NCBI GenBank assembly: GCA_010093685.1
Contig: MU006216.1
Location: forward strand, 2,474,487 to 2,538,486
Source of the DNA: Ophiobolus disseminans
Taxonomy: Eukaryota > Ascomycota > Dothideomycetes > Pleosporales > Phaeosphaeriaceae
Direction: 5' to 3'
Length of the DNA stretch: 64,000 nucleotides
How positions within the stretch are numbered: position 1 is the stretch's first letter; the number at the start of each line of letters is the position of its first letter. A program made the translations under genes and the position numbers. A model generated the notes under the pieces. The model was not told the DNA's origin. It made no database searches and saw only the letters and a program-made list of their open reading frames with translations. This document shows, piece after piece, positions 11,019 through 20,869 of the stretch.

Positions 11019-13227
11019 GCTGTGAGAGGAGAAGGCACATTGGGCTCACCTTAATGTGTCATGGCATCTGGAACATGTTGTAGAAGTGCGAATAATGGTA
11101 TTGTCCCTGGAGCCAACACCGATCAGGAAAAGCTTGCGACATGGTGGGGGCCTGAAGGTGCGTCTCGCGTTAGACCAATCCGAGCGTGTATTAATACTCA
11201 TTCCTGCGTAATGGCAATCAGTTAGTTGACCTCGATGTAGCTCTCCTTACGACGATGTAGCCAACAGAATACATTGTTCTCTTGTACCTAGGGAGTCGAG
11301 TATGCTTACGAGTCGCACAAGCAATACGTCATTAAGCCTGCAACGCTACGCGCGGCTACCTAGGTACGCTGAGTTAGGTGATACGGCAACTCAGCTCCCG
11401 CATCACCGCATCATCGCAACACAGGCGGTCGAACAACAATGGACACCTGCATGGTCGGATGGTGGACACGTGATGAGAAGCCGCGGATCGTTCCGATGTT
11501 TTAGTGCATCGGCGGGGGTCGCGCCCTTCTCGCGGCAAGTCGTGAAAGCTGGAACACGGCTGGCCTTTACGACTACATCTACCTATGTGGACGCTGTTCA
11601 AAAATCTAAAGAATCTCTGTAGATATACAGCATAGTGTATCTTTATATCTGGCTTCGCGACGTACCGAGAGCCCATGATAACCTCACCTTGTGCATTATC
11701 TCTCTTCAGCAATGCAGCTTCAGTACTCTGTCGCGCTCACTAACCTCGAAACAGATCCTCCTAAATTCTCATCTCGCCAACGTAAATGAATCGCTAGAGT
11801 CCGTCTCAACGACAGACACCGGCGCCAGTGCACATTTGCGCAATGCTCTTCGTCTCGATGGCCAGCAGCGACGAACGCCATGCCATGTAGGTGGCGAATC
11901 TATACTGGAAACTCCCAACGCCATGTAGAAGGTTGCGCTGTCAATCCTGCGATTTCACTAGGGTGGCTGCTACAACCCAAGAGCGAACGCTCACGTTCCA
12001 CCACAGCTGAGCTCAGCCCGCCAACTCCGTCGTGCAGAAGCGGCGAGATCATTGCAGAACGATTTCTTCGTGGAGCGAATGTTGCCCGCTCAACACAAGA
12101 ATAGCTTCAATGGTGCAACCTTGTGGAGCGAAGACGATCTTCGTGATCTTACCGAACGGTCTCGAACATCCAACACTACTAGGATGGAGTAAAGTTACCT
12201 ATCTCGGGTCTATTGCTCCAATAATGCGTCACATTCAAAAGCGTCAGAGCAGCGAGAATCAACAATGATGTTCCTGATTTGCGTCCGCTGCCTTCACATA
12301 CGCGGAGACCAGACGTATACTCCCCTTACGGCACTCAGCCCACTCCACTATATAATCACAGCTAACACTACGGAGGTGACGACAGCCCGTTCAACCCAAG
12401 GGCTACTACTTATACTGGCCTGTATCAGTGAAACTAGTATGAATATATGTCGCAGAGCAAAAGATCAATCTCTAGCTCTACGAGCTAGTTGATATATATA
12501 CACGTACACCACGCGACAATATAGTTATAACTGCTTGTCATCTAGGGTACCTAAGTTATTCTTATGACAAGGCTGGGGGGCAAAGCTGGAGATTATTAGC
12601 CTTCTTCGGCCTTTCCGAACATTCTGATACAAATCCTGAGGCAGAGACCTCACTCGGCTGTGCAGCTTCCAACATGCACATCGCGCGGGGGATTGTTTGC
12701 TGACTTGGGAGAAAACCCACTCGCTCACCGGTTGCTCAGCCATGCCGAAAGATAGCCTCACGATATGCAGCCTCAAATACTGAAAATGACAGCACAGCGG
12801 GCTGGGCTGTGCTGTGCAGGTGGTACGCAAGAATAAGATATGCTGTATTTCTCCTGTCCTCTCGGGTCTCAAAGCTGCATCAGCCTTGCGCTAAAATATA
12901 GGGAGGTGATACATAGATGTACGAGGCTCTGCAGGTGCCTCTTGATCCGAGGTTTCATTGGTAGCCTTCTACAGGCATCCGCAGATATTCGGTCAGTCTG
13001 AGGGTATCACGGCTTTATTGTGACAAGCGGTGGACCTTTTCGCACCAGTGAAAGATGTTGTCGGCTTGTTTAGCCTTGCACTATCATTGCGAGGCACCCG
13101 AGGCGTATTTTGAGCTGAAATCCGCTTCATTCTGAGTTGCGTTCTCTACAAGTACAACCGTTCATCCTGTCTATCCTCACCATCCAGAGATCTCTACTGT
13201 TTTCTTGAGGGATCAGTTCAAGAGACA
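11019..13227. other. intergenic, one MITE copy, no supported gene
   Basis: About 2.2 kb upstream of the glycosyltransferase gene. It includes an inverted-repeat element at 11526-11671. Remaining short frames have no recognisable product. Confidence 0.45.
11526..11671 (-). mobile_element. MITE copy 1 of a family of five
   Basis: A noncoding element of about 146 bp. The right end reads CTTCGCGACGTACCGAGAG and the left end CTCGCGGCAAGTCGTGAAAG, forming imperfect terminal inverted repeats. The interior (in reverse complement, GATACACTATGCTGTATATC and GTAGATGTAGTCGT) matches the copies at 16.4, 18.5, 39.2 and 39.7 kb. No transposase is encoded, so it would depend on an enzyme elsewhere. The left boundary is uncertain by a few bases. 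Confidence 0.75.
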
Positions 13228-13790
13228 ATGTGTCCCACACAGGACAAAATGACTTTACAGGACCTCACACCCGGAGACGTCCATTCGTCAAGTCTCCTTA
13301 GCTACCGACCTTCATTGGTGCTCTTTGATTTCTTTGGCATCTCGTTGACACCCCATCAACGTCACCATAACATATTACCCCATTAACAACCATCTTCAAA
13401 CATACCCAACACCAGCAATTCTACGGAGCTCACTCTCCAGATATCCTTTGGCATCTTTGGTGTGCTAGGCACCTTCATCACCCTTGCAAGCATCCATCAT
13501 CGCGATTCGCTTGGCTGCGTATTATTCTGAAGCCTGAGGGGTCCTCGTAGGATCGGTACGCGTTAAACAGGTTCATTTCCTACGCTACGTAAAGACTGAT
13601 AAGATTGTTAGGCGAGGGTATAGGTCGAAGCGCGAATTACTCCGACAACGGTGAGGCAGCGCCCGAAGATTTCGTAGACAGCCACAACGACGTTTACGCT
13701 CTACACTACTTCAGCAGTGCTACTTTACCGCCACGATATGAACAATCTGGTGGAGGTTCGCGAATTCATGCACATGAAGATAGCTCTTAG
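13228..13790 (+). other. possible small membrane-protein gene, exon structure unresolved
   Basis: Three pieces on the plus strand look like parts of one gene. There is an ATG at 13228 followed by a short frame, a hydrophobic stretch encoded near 13440-13500 (ISFGIFGVLGTFITLAS, then HHRDSLG), and an open frame at about 13611-13790 ending in LPPRYEQSGG. The hydrophobic segment followed by a polar tail resembles a single-pass protein. No donor/acceptor combination I tried joins all pieces in frame, so it may be a decayed gene or a missed splice pattern. Confidence 0.25.
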
Positions 13791-14677
13791 GCCGGCATAG
13801 CTACAGACACATCCCATGACGTCAAGCCGGGTGCCCAACACGAGACGCCATGAATGCATTTCTTCATGCCTCAAAGCACCCAAGGTCTGGAACCTCATTC
13901 ATGTCAAACATGAGATAAGAGACGTCGAAGAGGAGGAAGTGGGCTTCGAGACAAGTCGACACAAGGTTCGGTATAGTTGCAGCATTCGGTAATGAGTGAG
14001 ACAACACAACGCGGTGATCTGTAAGGTATACGGTCATCTGTTTCAAACAAACAGCATACCCTAATGCCACACAATACTACATGTTTGCAAGGAAAGTAAG
14101 GTATCCGCTTGTCTACCCATTGAATGCGATAGATATATTCGTACATTGAAGATGTTTCAGTAGGTATTTAGAGCGCTAGGCATATTCTGGTTGGTCGTGA
14201 CCGCGCCTCAAATCATCCCACCAGAAAGTAAATAAGAATTCCCACTGGGTGTAGCGTACAGTAAGCGAAGATGTCTCTCTTTGGACGCTTCGTTGTTGAG
14301 CCACGTCAATGGTTGAGGCACAGGTGTAAGCACCGCCGGAGCTCGGATCCGAATCGCCTTCAGCACCGTCGCACATCTCCTGCGATTTCATCTCCGGAAG
14401 AGATCTCCAAAACATGCGTCGCACCGGACGAGTTTCTCCAGCTATTCGGAGGAGATGCTTGCCAGCCTTCGAATAGTGGAGGCACACATTTTCTCGAAAT
14501 GCACAGCCTCCTCTTCGGTTCTTTCTCTTTCTACTTATGTATGGTTGGAGCAGCTAACAGAATCTCTCCACCACACATTCCAGTTGTTCAATTATCATCT
14601 ATCTGTATCTTCAAGAAATACCCCTAGTACTCTGTATTCTTTTTGATTGCGACTTCTGAGAAAAGAACTCTACCAAT

Positions 14678-15164
14678 ATGGCACCCCACACCTTCCCCAC
14701 GAGCCTACCATACAGCATGCTCTTTCCTCGGCAGAACAATGACAACAATGAAAAGGACAACAATAGCCGCATCAACGGCAACGACGATAACTCGGATGGA
14801 GATGACCGCCAGCTTTCCACCGGCGCCATCGTTGGCATTGTACGTCATAACCTAATGATCAACGCACTGACGCCGCTAACTCCTGCCACTTATACAGGTC
14901 GTTGCATTCTTGGTCGCCATTACTATCGCAATCATCGCCTTCTTCCTGTGGCGACGCAACAGAAGGCAGAAGCAGGTAGCTGCAAGTAAAGTCAGCTACA
15001 TGCACGAAGAAAGAAATGCCCCGACGGAAGAAGAACATATGATGACTAAGGTTGAGAGCGGTAGTGCAGGGGGAGCACCTGCAGATGTACCTGCAGGTGC
15101 AAGACAGGAAACAGGCACGGTTGATGTGCCGCCGACATATCAGGCTGCAGTTTCAGAGAAGTAA
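14678..15164 (+). CDS. small single-pass membrane protein with PPTY tail (paralogue A)
   Basis: Two exons, 14678-14839 and 14898-15164, with a 58 nt phase-0 intron (GTACGT...TATACAG), give 142 residues. Residues 1-45 are polar and Asn/Asp-rich with no signal peptide. The intron falls exactly at the start of the one hydrophobic segment (LSTGAIVGI, then VVAFLVAITIAIIAFFLW), which is followed by a basic stop-transfer cluster (RRNRRQK). The cytoplasmic-type tail ends in DVPPTYQAAVSEK, which contains a PPxY motif of the kind bound by WW domains. The next gene (15868-16324) has the same architecture and intron position, so the two are probably tandem paralogues. No family is recognised and no function is assigned. 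Confidence 0.7.
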
Positions 15165-15867
15165 AGTGGAGTGGGTGGAGTGGGTGCTGCCGAAGGTGTC
15201 AGTGATATATTTTGGAAACAAGTGTGCTGGTTTAGGGGCATGTAGGATTCAGGTTCGGCGTTACCCTTTGAGCATTTACACATCTTAGCTTTTTAGCAAT
15301 ACCCAGACTGATCTCCGAAGCAACGATGTATTACTTCAAAAGCCAGTTTTTCGCATCCTAAAAGCCATACGTGAAAACTTCGCACTGATACACACCAGCC
15401 TTGCCGTACTTTTCTATAATCGCGATCCTGCTGATATATCACTACAGTTGAAATACTTGAAATGTGATTTGATAGATCCCCTGCGTTGCTGCCTCGCCGA
15501 ATAGTTGAGCGCCACTGCATTTGGGGGCCGGGGCCAACCACGCCGCACCACCCCATCAAGGGCGCTTAACCATCCAAACCCGACTCAGCCCCACGGAGTA
15601 GGCACGCATGAGGTTGAAATAGCATCACGGAGCTCAACACCCAATCATGAAATCTCTGCGCCTCACCCGTTCGTTTCACTTCGCACTGCGCCATTCAGCC
15701 AATGCAAAAATGCGTCGTACTAATACACCGGACATGCTCGATGTCTCTCACTTAGATATATACATCTCTTCATTGCGTTCCTTCCATAGTCATTCACTGC
15801 ATTCTGTCCAAAACAACATATGCCACGAAGCCCTTTCTCTTTAAAATCTCCCGACTGGACCGACGAA

Positions 15868-16324
15868 ATGCCACCCATTTCCAAACCCTCAACACTTGCC
15901 AAATTCCGCGCAAAGCTCTTGCCGCGCGTAAATAACGGCGATGGCCCAGCTCCCCACGATGTTAGCGACAAGAAGCAAAACGACATCGGCAGCGGAAACC
16001 CGAACCAAGGCGGCCTTTCGAGGGGTGGAATCATCGCAATCGTAAGTCACTCCAACCCAAACTCACCTCAGAACGATATATAACGCCGCACAGGTCCTCG
16101 CGTTTGTAGTTTTTGTTGTATTTGTGGCTCTGGTCGCGTTGTGGATGCGTAGGAGACATCGAAGAGTGCAGCGGCCGAAGAAGCAGTGGGCTAGCAAGGA
16201 AGAAGATATTGAGATGAAGAGTAAGGATCTTGAGAGGAGCGAGGATATCAAGAGGAGGGACGAGGAGGAGGGCGGGGGAGATGCGCCGCCGCCAACGTAT
16301 CGGGTGGCTGCGACACAGAGGTGA
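15868..16324 (+). CDS. small single-pass membrane protein with PPTY tail (paralogue B)
   Basis: Exons 15868-16041 and 16094-16324 with a 52 nt phase-0 intron (GTAAGT...GCACAG) give 134 residues. An in-frame ATG at 15820 would add 16 residues; 15868 is preferred because MPPISKPSTL aligns with the start of paralogue A. The exon junction is again at the membrane-segment boundary (LSRGGIIAI, then VLAFVVFVVFVALVALW), followed by basic residues (RRRHRR). The tail is highly charged, and near the end is APPPTYRVAATQR, a PPxY motif matching that of the neighbour. The shared layout, junction and motif support tandem duplication followed by strong divergence. A MITE copy starts about 22 bp after the stop codon. 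Function is unknown. Confidence 0.65.
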
Positions 16325-16345
16325 TGAAGAGAAGAAGGGTTTTTT

Positions 16346-16475
16346 TAGTAAGCCAGAAATGAAGACACACTCCTGTATGTCTACAAAGCTTTTTTAGAAA
16401 TTAGAATGCCTATTTTATACATAGACGTAGTCGTTAAGCTGAGCCTTTATTCCAGCTTTCAAGACTTACCGAGAG
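16346..16475 (+). mobile_element. MITE copy 2
   Basis: About 130 bp immediately downstream of paralogue B. The right terminal repeat is well preserved (TTCCAGCTTTCAAGACTTACCGAGAG, 16450-16475); the left one is degenerate (GTAAGCCAGAAATG). The interior matches the family (GACACACTCCTGTATGTCTA, GACGTAGTCGTTAAGC). It may form part of the 3' UTR or terminator region of the neighbouring gene. Noncoding. Confidence 0.75.
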
Positions 16476-16663
16476 GGGGTGTGCGTATGGGAAGGTGCTG
16501 AACCAAAAGCTCAACATAGCAACATTCCAGAGACCGCGGGTTGTGAAAACAAACGATATTCGTTATACGTAAGAATGAGATAAGACATGTACTATCACGT
16601 ATGCGTTCATCCAGCAACCCGTGCTCCATACTCGGCTCAATTCCACATGTACTCCAAGTGTGC

Positions 16664-18049
16664 TCAGTTACCAAAAGTCTGATCCGGCTTAAGCACGCAC
16701 CCAGCGTTCTTGAACACTGGATTCAGCTTCCCAATCGTGAAATCCAGAATCCCACCAGTGATGTCCGTCACGGTGCTCAAGCTCGACGGCACAGACATGG
16801 TTCCCAACTGATACAGCAAGCAAAGAATATCGCTCGCAGCTGCAGCGTCAGGCAGTTTGCCATCACGAATGACACCGAATGGCGTCGACAGTGCATTGAA
16901 GTTGTTCGTGCCGACATTGCCACCGAAGAGCTTGGGGTACTGGAGGTACATGTTCACGATCTCGAGAGTGACATCGTTGTTGGTATACGGAGCACGGCGG
17001 CTGAACCAGTTATCTGGAATCCTCTCGGGGACGTGACGCCAGCCTCCTGCTGCAGAGGAGTCTTCGACAGCACCGAAGAAGCTTTTCATCGTGGCTAGGT
17101 CTGGTGTGCCTTGGTTGCCGTACGAGGGGAAGAGCTCGTAGAGGAAGGATGCAGCTCCGTATAGGAGGAGGGACAGAGGGCCGAAGAAGAAGTTGGGGTT
17201 CTGCTGGACAGACTCATCATAGCGCTGGCTGCGGTACGCGGCTAGAGTGTTGCGGTCGAAGTTACCGGCCGACACGCGGTCTGCGACGGTCTTCATACCG
17301 CCGAAGAGTGTGCCGTTGAAAGAGTAGTTGTCACCGTTGGCGAGGAAGTAGTCGCTGCGGGTGAGTGACGAGTCGGCCTCGAACTTGTTGTGGCCGTTCA
17401 GACCAGGCTGGCTTCCAAGCAAAGGAAGAAGGGCAGTACGAGAAGTAGCGTCGCATCCGATGCTCAATTTGGTGGTGACGACGTCGCCGTCTGCTTGGAT
17501 GCCCAATACTGCCAATAGGACGGCGAGGTCGTATCCCACGTTGTAAACATTCTGCTGGGCATCTACTAGCTCGTCGAAGTTCGTGATGCCGTCGTGAGAT
17601 AGGAAGTTATGATTTGCTGCTGCGTTCAGACCTGGACAGGGTCCTCTGATATCGTTCGGGCCTGGAGCAGTGTAGGCATGCGCCGTATCACCATCAGCCG
17701 GTACCTGCGAAAAGTTTAGCCATAGCCAGCGTGATGTGCTAATCGAATTTCATTTGGATCGCGGATCCCTTTAGGACGCACTATCAGGACCAGCAGTGGG
17801 CTTTTATACCTTGATACCACCCTTACCGGAACCAGGTACCCCGTTTTTCGCCCCAGTGTATGGGTATGCAAATGTGTATGGTGCAGCACCCTTGTGGTTT
17901 GGGTTGAAGGGGCAAGATGTCTGACGCTTTTGGTTCGCGTAGCGAGCCTTGAGAAGGGACGAGTCAACGCCTGCCTGACCTGCGACCCAACCATAGCCCC
18001 AAGCAGTAGAGGCAGATGAAAGGAGCAGAAGTGCAGATAGGGTATGCAT
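16664..18049 (-). CDS. secreted heme-thiolate peroxidase (chloroperoxidase/unspecific peroxygenase family)
   Basis: Exons 18049-17810 and 17704-16664 with a 105 nt phase-0 intron give 426 residues. I start at the second ATG because it begins a clean signal peptide (MHTLSALLLLSSASTAWG); an ATG 14 codons earlier is possible. The heme-binding PCP motif is at about residues 102-104 (GPCPGLNAAANHNFLSHDG), making Cys103 the axial ligand. The distal acid-base motif, usually EGD or EHD, reads EAD here (Glu189-Ala190-Asp191), followed by SLTR with Arg196. The length fits the long peroxygenase group. The family uses hydrogen peroxide to halogenate, oxidise or hydroxylate organic substrates outside the cell. 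Substrate cannot be predicted. No frameshift or missing ligand is seen. Confidence 0.88.
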
Positions 18050-20525
18050 GATGAAGATGCGAGCACTGCTCGTATGAGATAGTGAGCTCAAGATGCTCGT
18101 TTGCTAAGTGACTTTGAGATGGTTCTGACTATGTGTCGGCCAGTGTTTACTTATAGTTGCCTTTTTTACCCCTTCTTGGATGTTCTTCGAACCTATGTCC
18201 AACATACCGAGGCACCTCACATAACACCATCATTGCGCATATCGCGCCGTCAACGACCTTCAAGACCGGTGATGCTCATTGGAGAGCTTTCAGAGTGTGG
18301 GAGAAGCGTGTTGAGTAGTGTGTGATCGACGTAGTCTGGGGATGATCGACACACTTGTGGCAGTCAACCTTGGAAGGGACCTGTCCAATTGTGAGTCCGA
18401 AACGGGGATCATCGCCTGGGTCCTGCTATTGACCTTCGTAGGTAGCTCTCGGTAAGTCGCGAAAGCCGGAAATAGACACACTATCCTGTCTGTGTACAGT
18501 GATTTTTAAGCCTTTGAAACAGCTATTCTATATGTAGATGTAGCCGTCAAGCTTAGCTTCTTTTCCAGCTTTCACGACTTACCGAGAGGGTAGGTAAGTG
18601 TCCTTTGAAGTTTAGCGTGTGGCTTGGACCGGACCTTTATGCCCGCTTGAACTAGTTCAATTCCCTTGCCGCATTTGAATCAGTACCTCACAGGTATGAC
18701 GATCTTGCCCCTGAAATGCAGAACAGGCGGTGTAACGGTGCTAGAGCAAGTGGATGCGGAGAAATTGCTGCCCAATGAAGAGTGGTATGAACAGGCAGGA
18801 TCTTGCGCATTCTAGTAATATTAGCCCAAGGAACCCCAACTGAGCGCTCGACACATATTGGACCTACTCGTCTTAGGACCTCTATGGGTGCTATTGGCTG
18901 ATATTACTACCACCAGAGTTCAACAGTGCCATTGCAGTCCCCATACGTGATAATTTGTCTGGCCGCATGTATCTTGCTCCTGTGGTGGCCCCACTGTCCA
19001 GTAAGTTGAGTCAAAGCTGTGAACGTATGCTCAGCAACACACGATAGATGGTAGAGGCATGAGTAATTGAGGAACGCGTGTGATACATTTGTCCTAGGGC
19101 TTCATCTCTATCACACGAGCTGGAAGAATACTACATGACACGTCAAGTATCGGTTTTTAGCAGTGCTTCCCACCGGGGATAACACACACTTGTTGTGTGA
19201 GACTACTCAGTCGTCCATGAGCTTGACATGCGGGAGGCGTTGATCAACGGCACTTACCTTTGCTCCTACTCTGAGTGCCGCGGTATGAAAAACCTGATCT
19301 GCCAGTTTATTGGTTGTCTGAGTTGTCCCTCACTTGTCATGCGGGCTTCCCGCCCCCGCAAACTTGCCGCTTTGGGTTGGTCCATTCTAGAACTTAAAGT
19401 CGAGCTTGTCCATCGTACGGGGAATGAACATCGACGAAATTGATGTGCAGAGCCATTCCTTACTGTAAAAGACCGAATAACAAGGGTTGCTTGCTGTTAG
19501 AACGGGTGTGCCACTATCCGAATGTCGGCTCTTGCCCCATGTCTTTGTGACGGCGCTCGCTGGAGTCGAGTCTAATGGTCAACGCGCAGCAGCAAGGAAA
19601 ACTGCGAGGGTTCAATTGTGGGCTTCCGTGTGTTCTGACTACAAATCACGCTGCTCAAGGATCGCCCATACATCGCCAAGGCGCAAGCTCTCCCACCAGG
19701 CGGCCTGATAACGGCGCAACGAAGTATCGACACCTGTTGAAGCCGAGGCCAGAGTTATAATTAGGCTAATCTTCTTGCTAGCTGCAATGCGAGGTAGAGG
19801 TGTGTTTGTAGGTATGTAACAGGACTGGGGCCAACAGGTCGAGCAGGTAGATGGAGGCAGCGTCCGTGTGTAGATGACGTTGTGAACCAGCGTGAGGTTG
19901 TGCGGGGCTTGAATCTGGCGTTTGCGTGAGGTTTCTGGTGGCGATACATTGCGTGAGAAGAAGCGCGAACGTGCGACTAGGCGGCTCTACTTTGCGCAGT
20001 GCCCAGGCGGACTGAGTATTAGGACAGACTACATCATCTTCATCAATCCAGGCACGAGTTCCAGCGTCAGTAGAAACCTTCATGCCATCCCCGCACTGTG
20101 GACCACATGAAGGTGAAACAGTCTCTGGACGAAAAGCGAAAATCGCGTGAGGTGATACAGGCTCCGGGAGGAGCACGAGAACGCGTCTGCTGGGCCGAAC
20201 AAGACCTGCGCGATTCCCTGAGGGTGACTTGTTCGTATGCTTGGAAGTTGGAGGTTGTGATGTTGATATCCTCAGTGGGGTGTTGCAATCAGCAAATTCT
20301 CGCTTCCAAGTTTCTCAACCACGACACCGCACTGCGCGATAATTAACGGCAGGTGCGCCTCGCATGCTCAAAGCAACCAAACAGCAAGGTGCAGACTCCA
20401 TCTTCAGGCTCGAGTCGTATTCATATACGTTGGTGATGCCCTGCCGCCACCAAGCCCGATCGATTCACTCAAATTCTTCCTCAAGCGACTGGCAAGCCAG
20501 CACGACTCAATGAAAAAAAAACCTT
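18050..20525. other. gene-poor intergenic region with one MITE
   Basis: About 2.5 kb between the peroxidase gene and the U2 gene. It holds the peroxidase promoter and a MITE at 18446-18588. Short frames are uncompelling. Composition is ordinary, without the AT-rich signature of a heavily RIP-mutated repeat. Confidence 0.45.
18446..18588 (+). mobile_element. MITE copy 3, best-preserved inverted repeats
   Basis: A 143 bp element with near-perfect terminal inverted repeats of about 26 bp. The left end starts CTCTCGGTAAGTCGCGAAAG; the right end finishes GCTTTCACGACTTACCGAGAG region and is its reverse complement with two mismatches. The element is flanked on both sides by GGTAG (18441-18445 and 18589-18593), a likely 5 bp target-site duplication. 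The interior is noncoding. This copy best defines the family boundaries. Confidence 0.85.
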
Positions 20526-20644
20526 CGCGTACACTCCCGGTAGTGCGATAGGAGCGACACTGTGAGCGGAAGTATGAGCAAGCCCAGTGACCACCGCCCG
20601 AGTTTCAAAAATAAATTTAATCGTGAATGTTCCCGTAGGAACGT

Positions 20645-20694
20645 CTAGGAAGGTTAGCGATCGCTCAAGAGAAGAGAAGGAAGGAATGACTCAC
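20645..20694 (-). other. spliceosomal intron 2 inside U2 snRNA
   Basis: 50 nt: donor GTGAGT, branch-like GCTAACC about 9 nt before acceptor CCTAG, with a pyrimidine-rich middle. It lies just after stem IIa (TCTCTGAA). Removing it joins stem IIa directly to ACGTTCC of stem IIb, as in other U2 RNAs. Confidence 0.82.
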
Positions 20695-20748
20695 TTCAGA
20701 GATTAAACTGAAAAGAACAGATACTACACTTGATCTAAGCCAAAAGGC

Positions 20749-20809
20749 CTAATGGAGTGACTGTTAGCGAGTGCTGAAGTTCAATGTTTGCAGTTGAGGT
20801 GCGACTTAC
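20749..20809 (-). other. spliceosomal intron 1 inside U2 snRNA
   Basis: 61 nt: donor GTAAGT, branch-like GCTAACAG, acceptor CATTAG. It separates the 5' CTCTCTTT of U2 from GCCTTTTGGC. Removing it restores the conserved junction CTCTTTGCC known from yeast U2. Confidence 0.82.
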
Positions 20810-20852
20810 AAAGAGAGCTAAGGAGAGAAAGTGAGGGCGAGGGGAAGTCGTA

Positions 20853-20859
20853 TTATATA
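20853..20859 (-). promoter_or_regulatory. TATA box of the U2 gene
   Basis: TATATAA on the minus strand, about 35-41 nt upstream of the inferred U2 5' end, a spacing suited to an RNA polymerase II snRNA promoter. Confidence 0.6.
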
Positions 20860-20869
20860 CTCGGTGGGC

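Larger units (their letters stand above)
20526..20821 (-). ncRNA. U2: U2 spliceosomal snRNA gene interrupted by two introns
   Basis: Read on the minus strand. The core has the universal U2 sequence GCCTTTTGGCTTAGATCAAG followed by the branch-site-binding block GTGTAGTATCTG and stem IIa (20748-20695). A 3' part (20644 to about 20526) has the stem IIb hairpin GTTCC/GGAAC, an Sm site (ATTTTTGA), a CTTGCTC loop and the terminal stem-loop (TCGC...GCGA) with loop TATCGCACTACC. The 5' end CTCTCTTT at 20817-20810 is separated from the core by a 61 nt intron, and the stem IIa half from the stem IIb half by a 50 nt intron. Joined, the RNA is about 180-190 nt, normal for U2. The exact 5' and 3' ends are uncertain by several bases. 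U2 pairs with the intron branch site in the spliceosome. Confidence 0.9.

Noticed and set aside
19778..20176. 132-codon minus-strand frame near U2
   Set aside because: Composition and lack of domain look random; no splice partners found.
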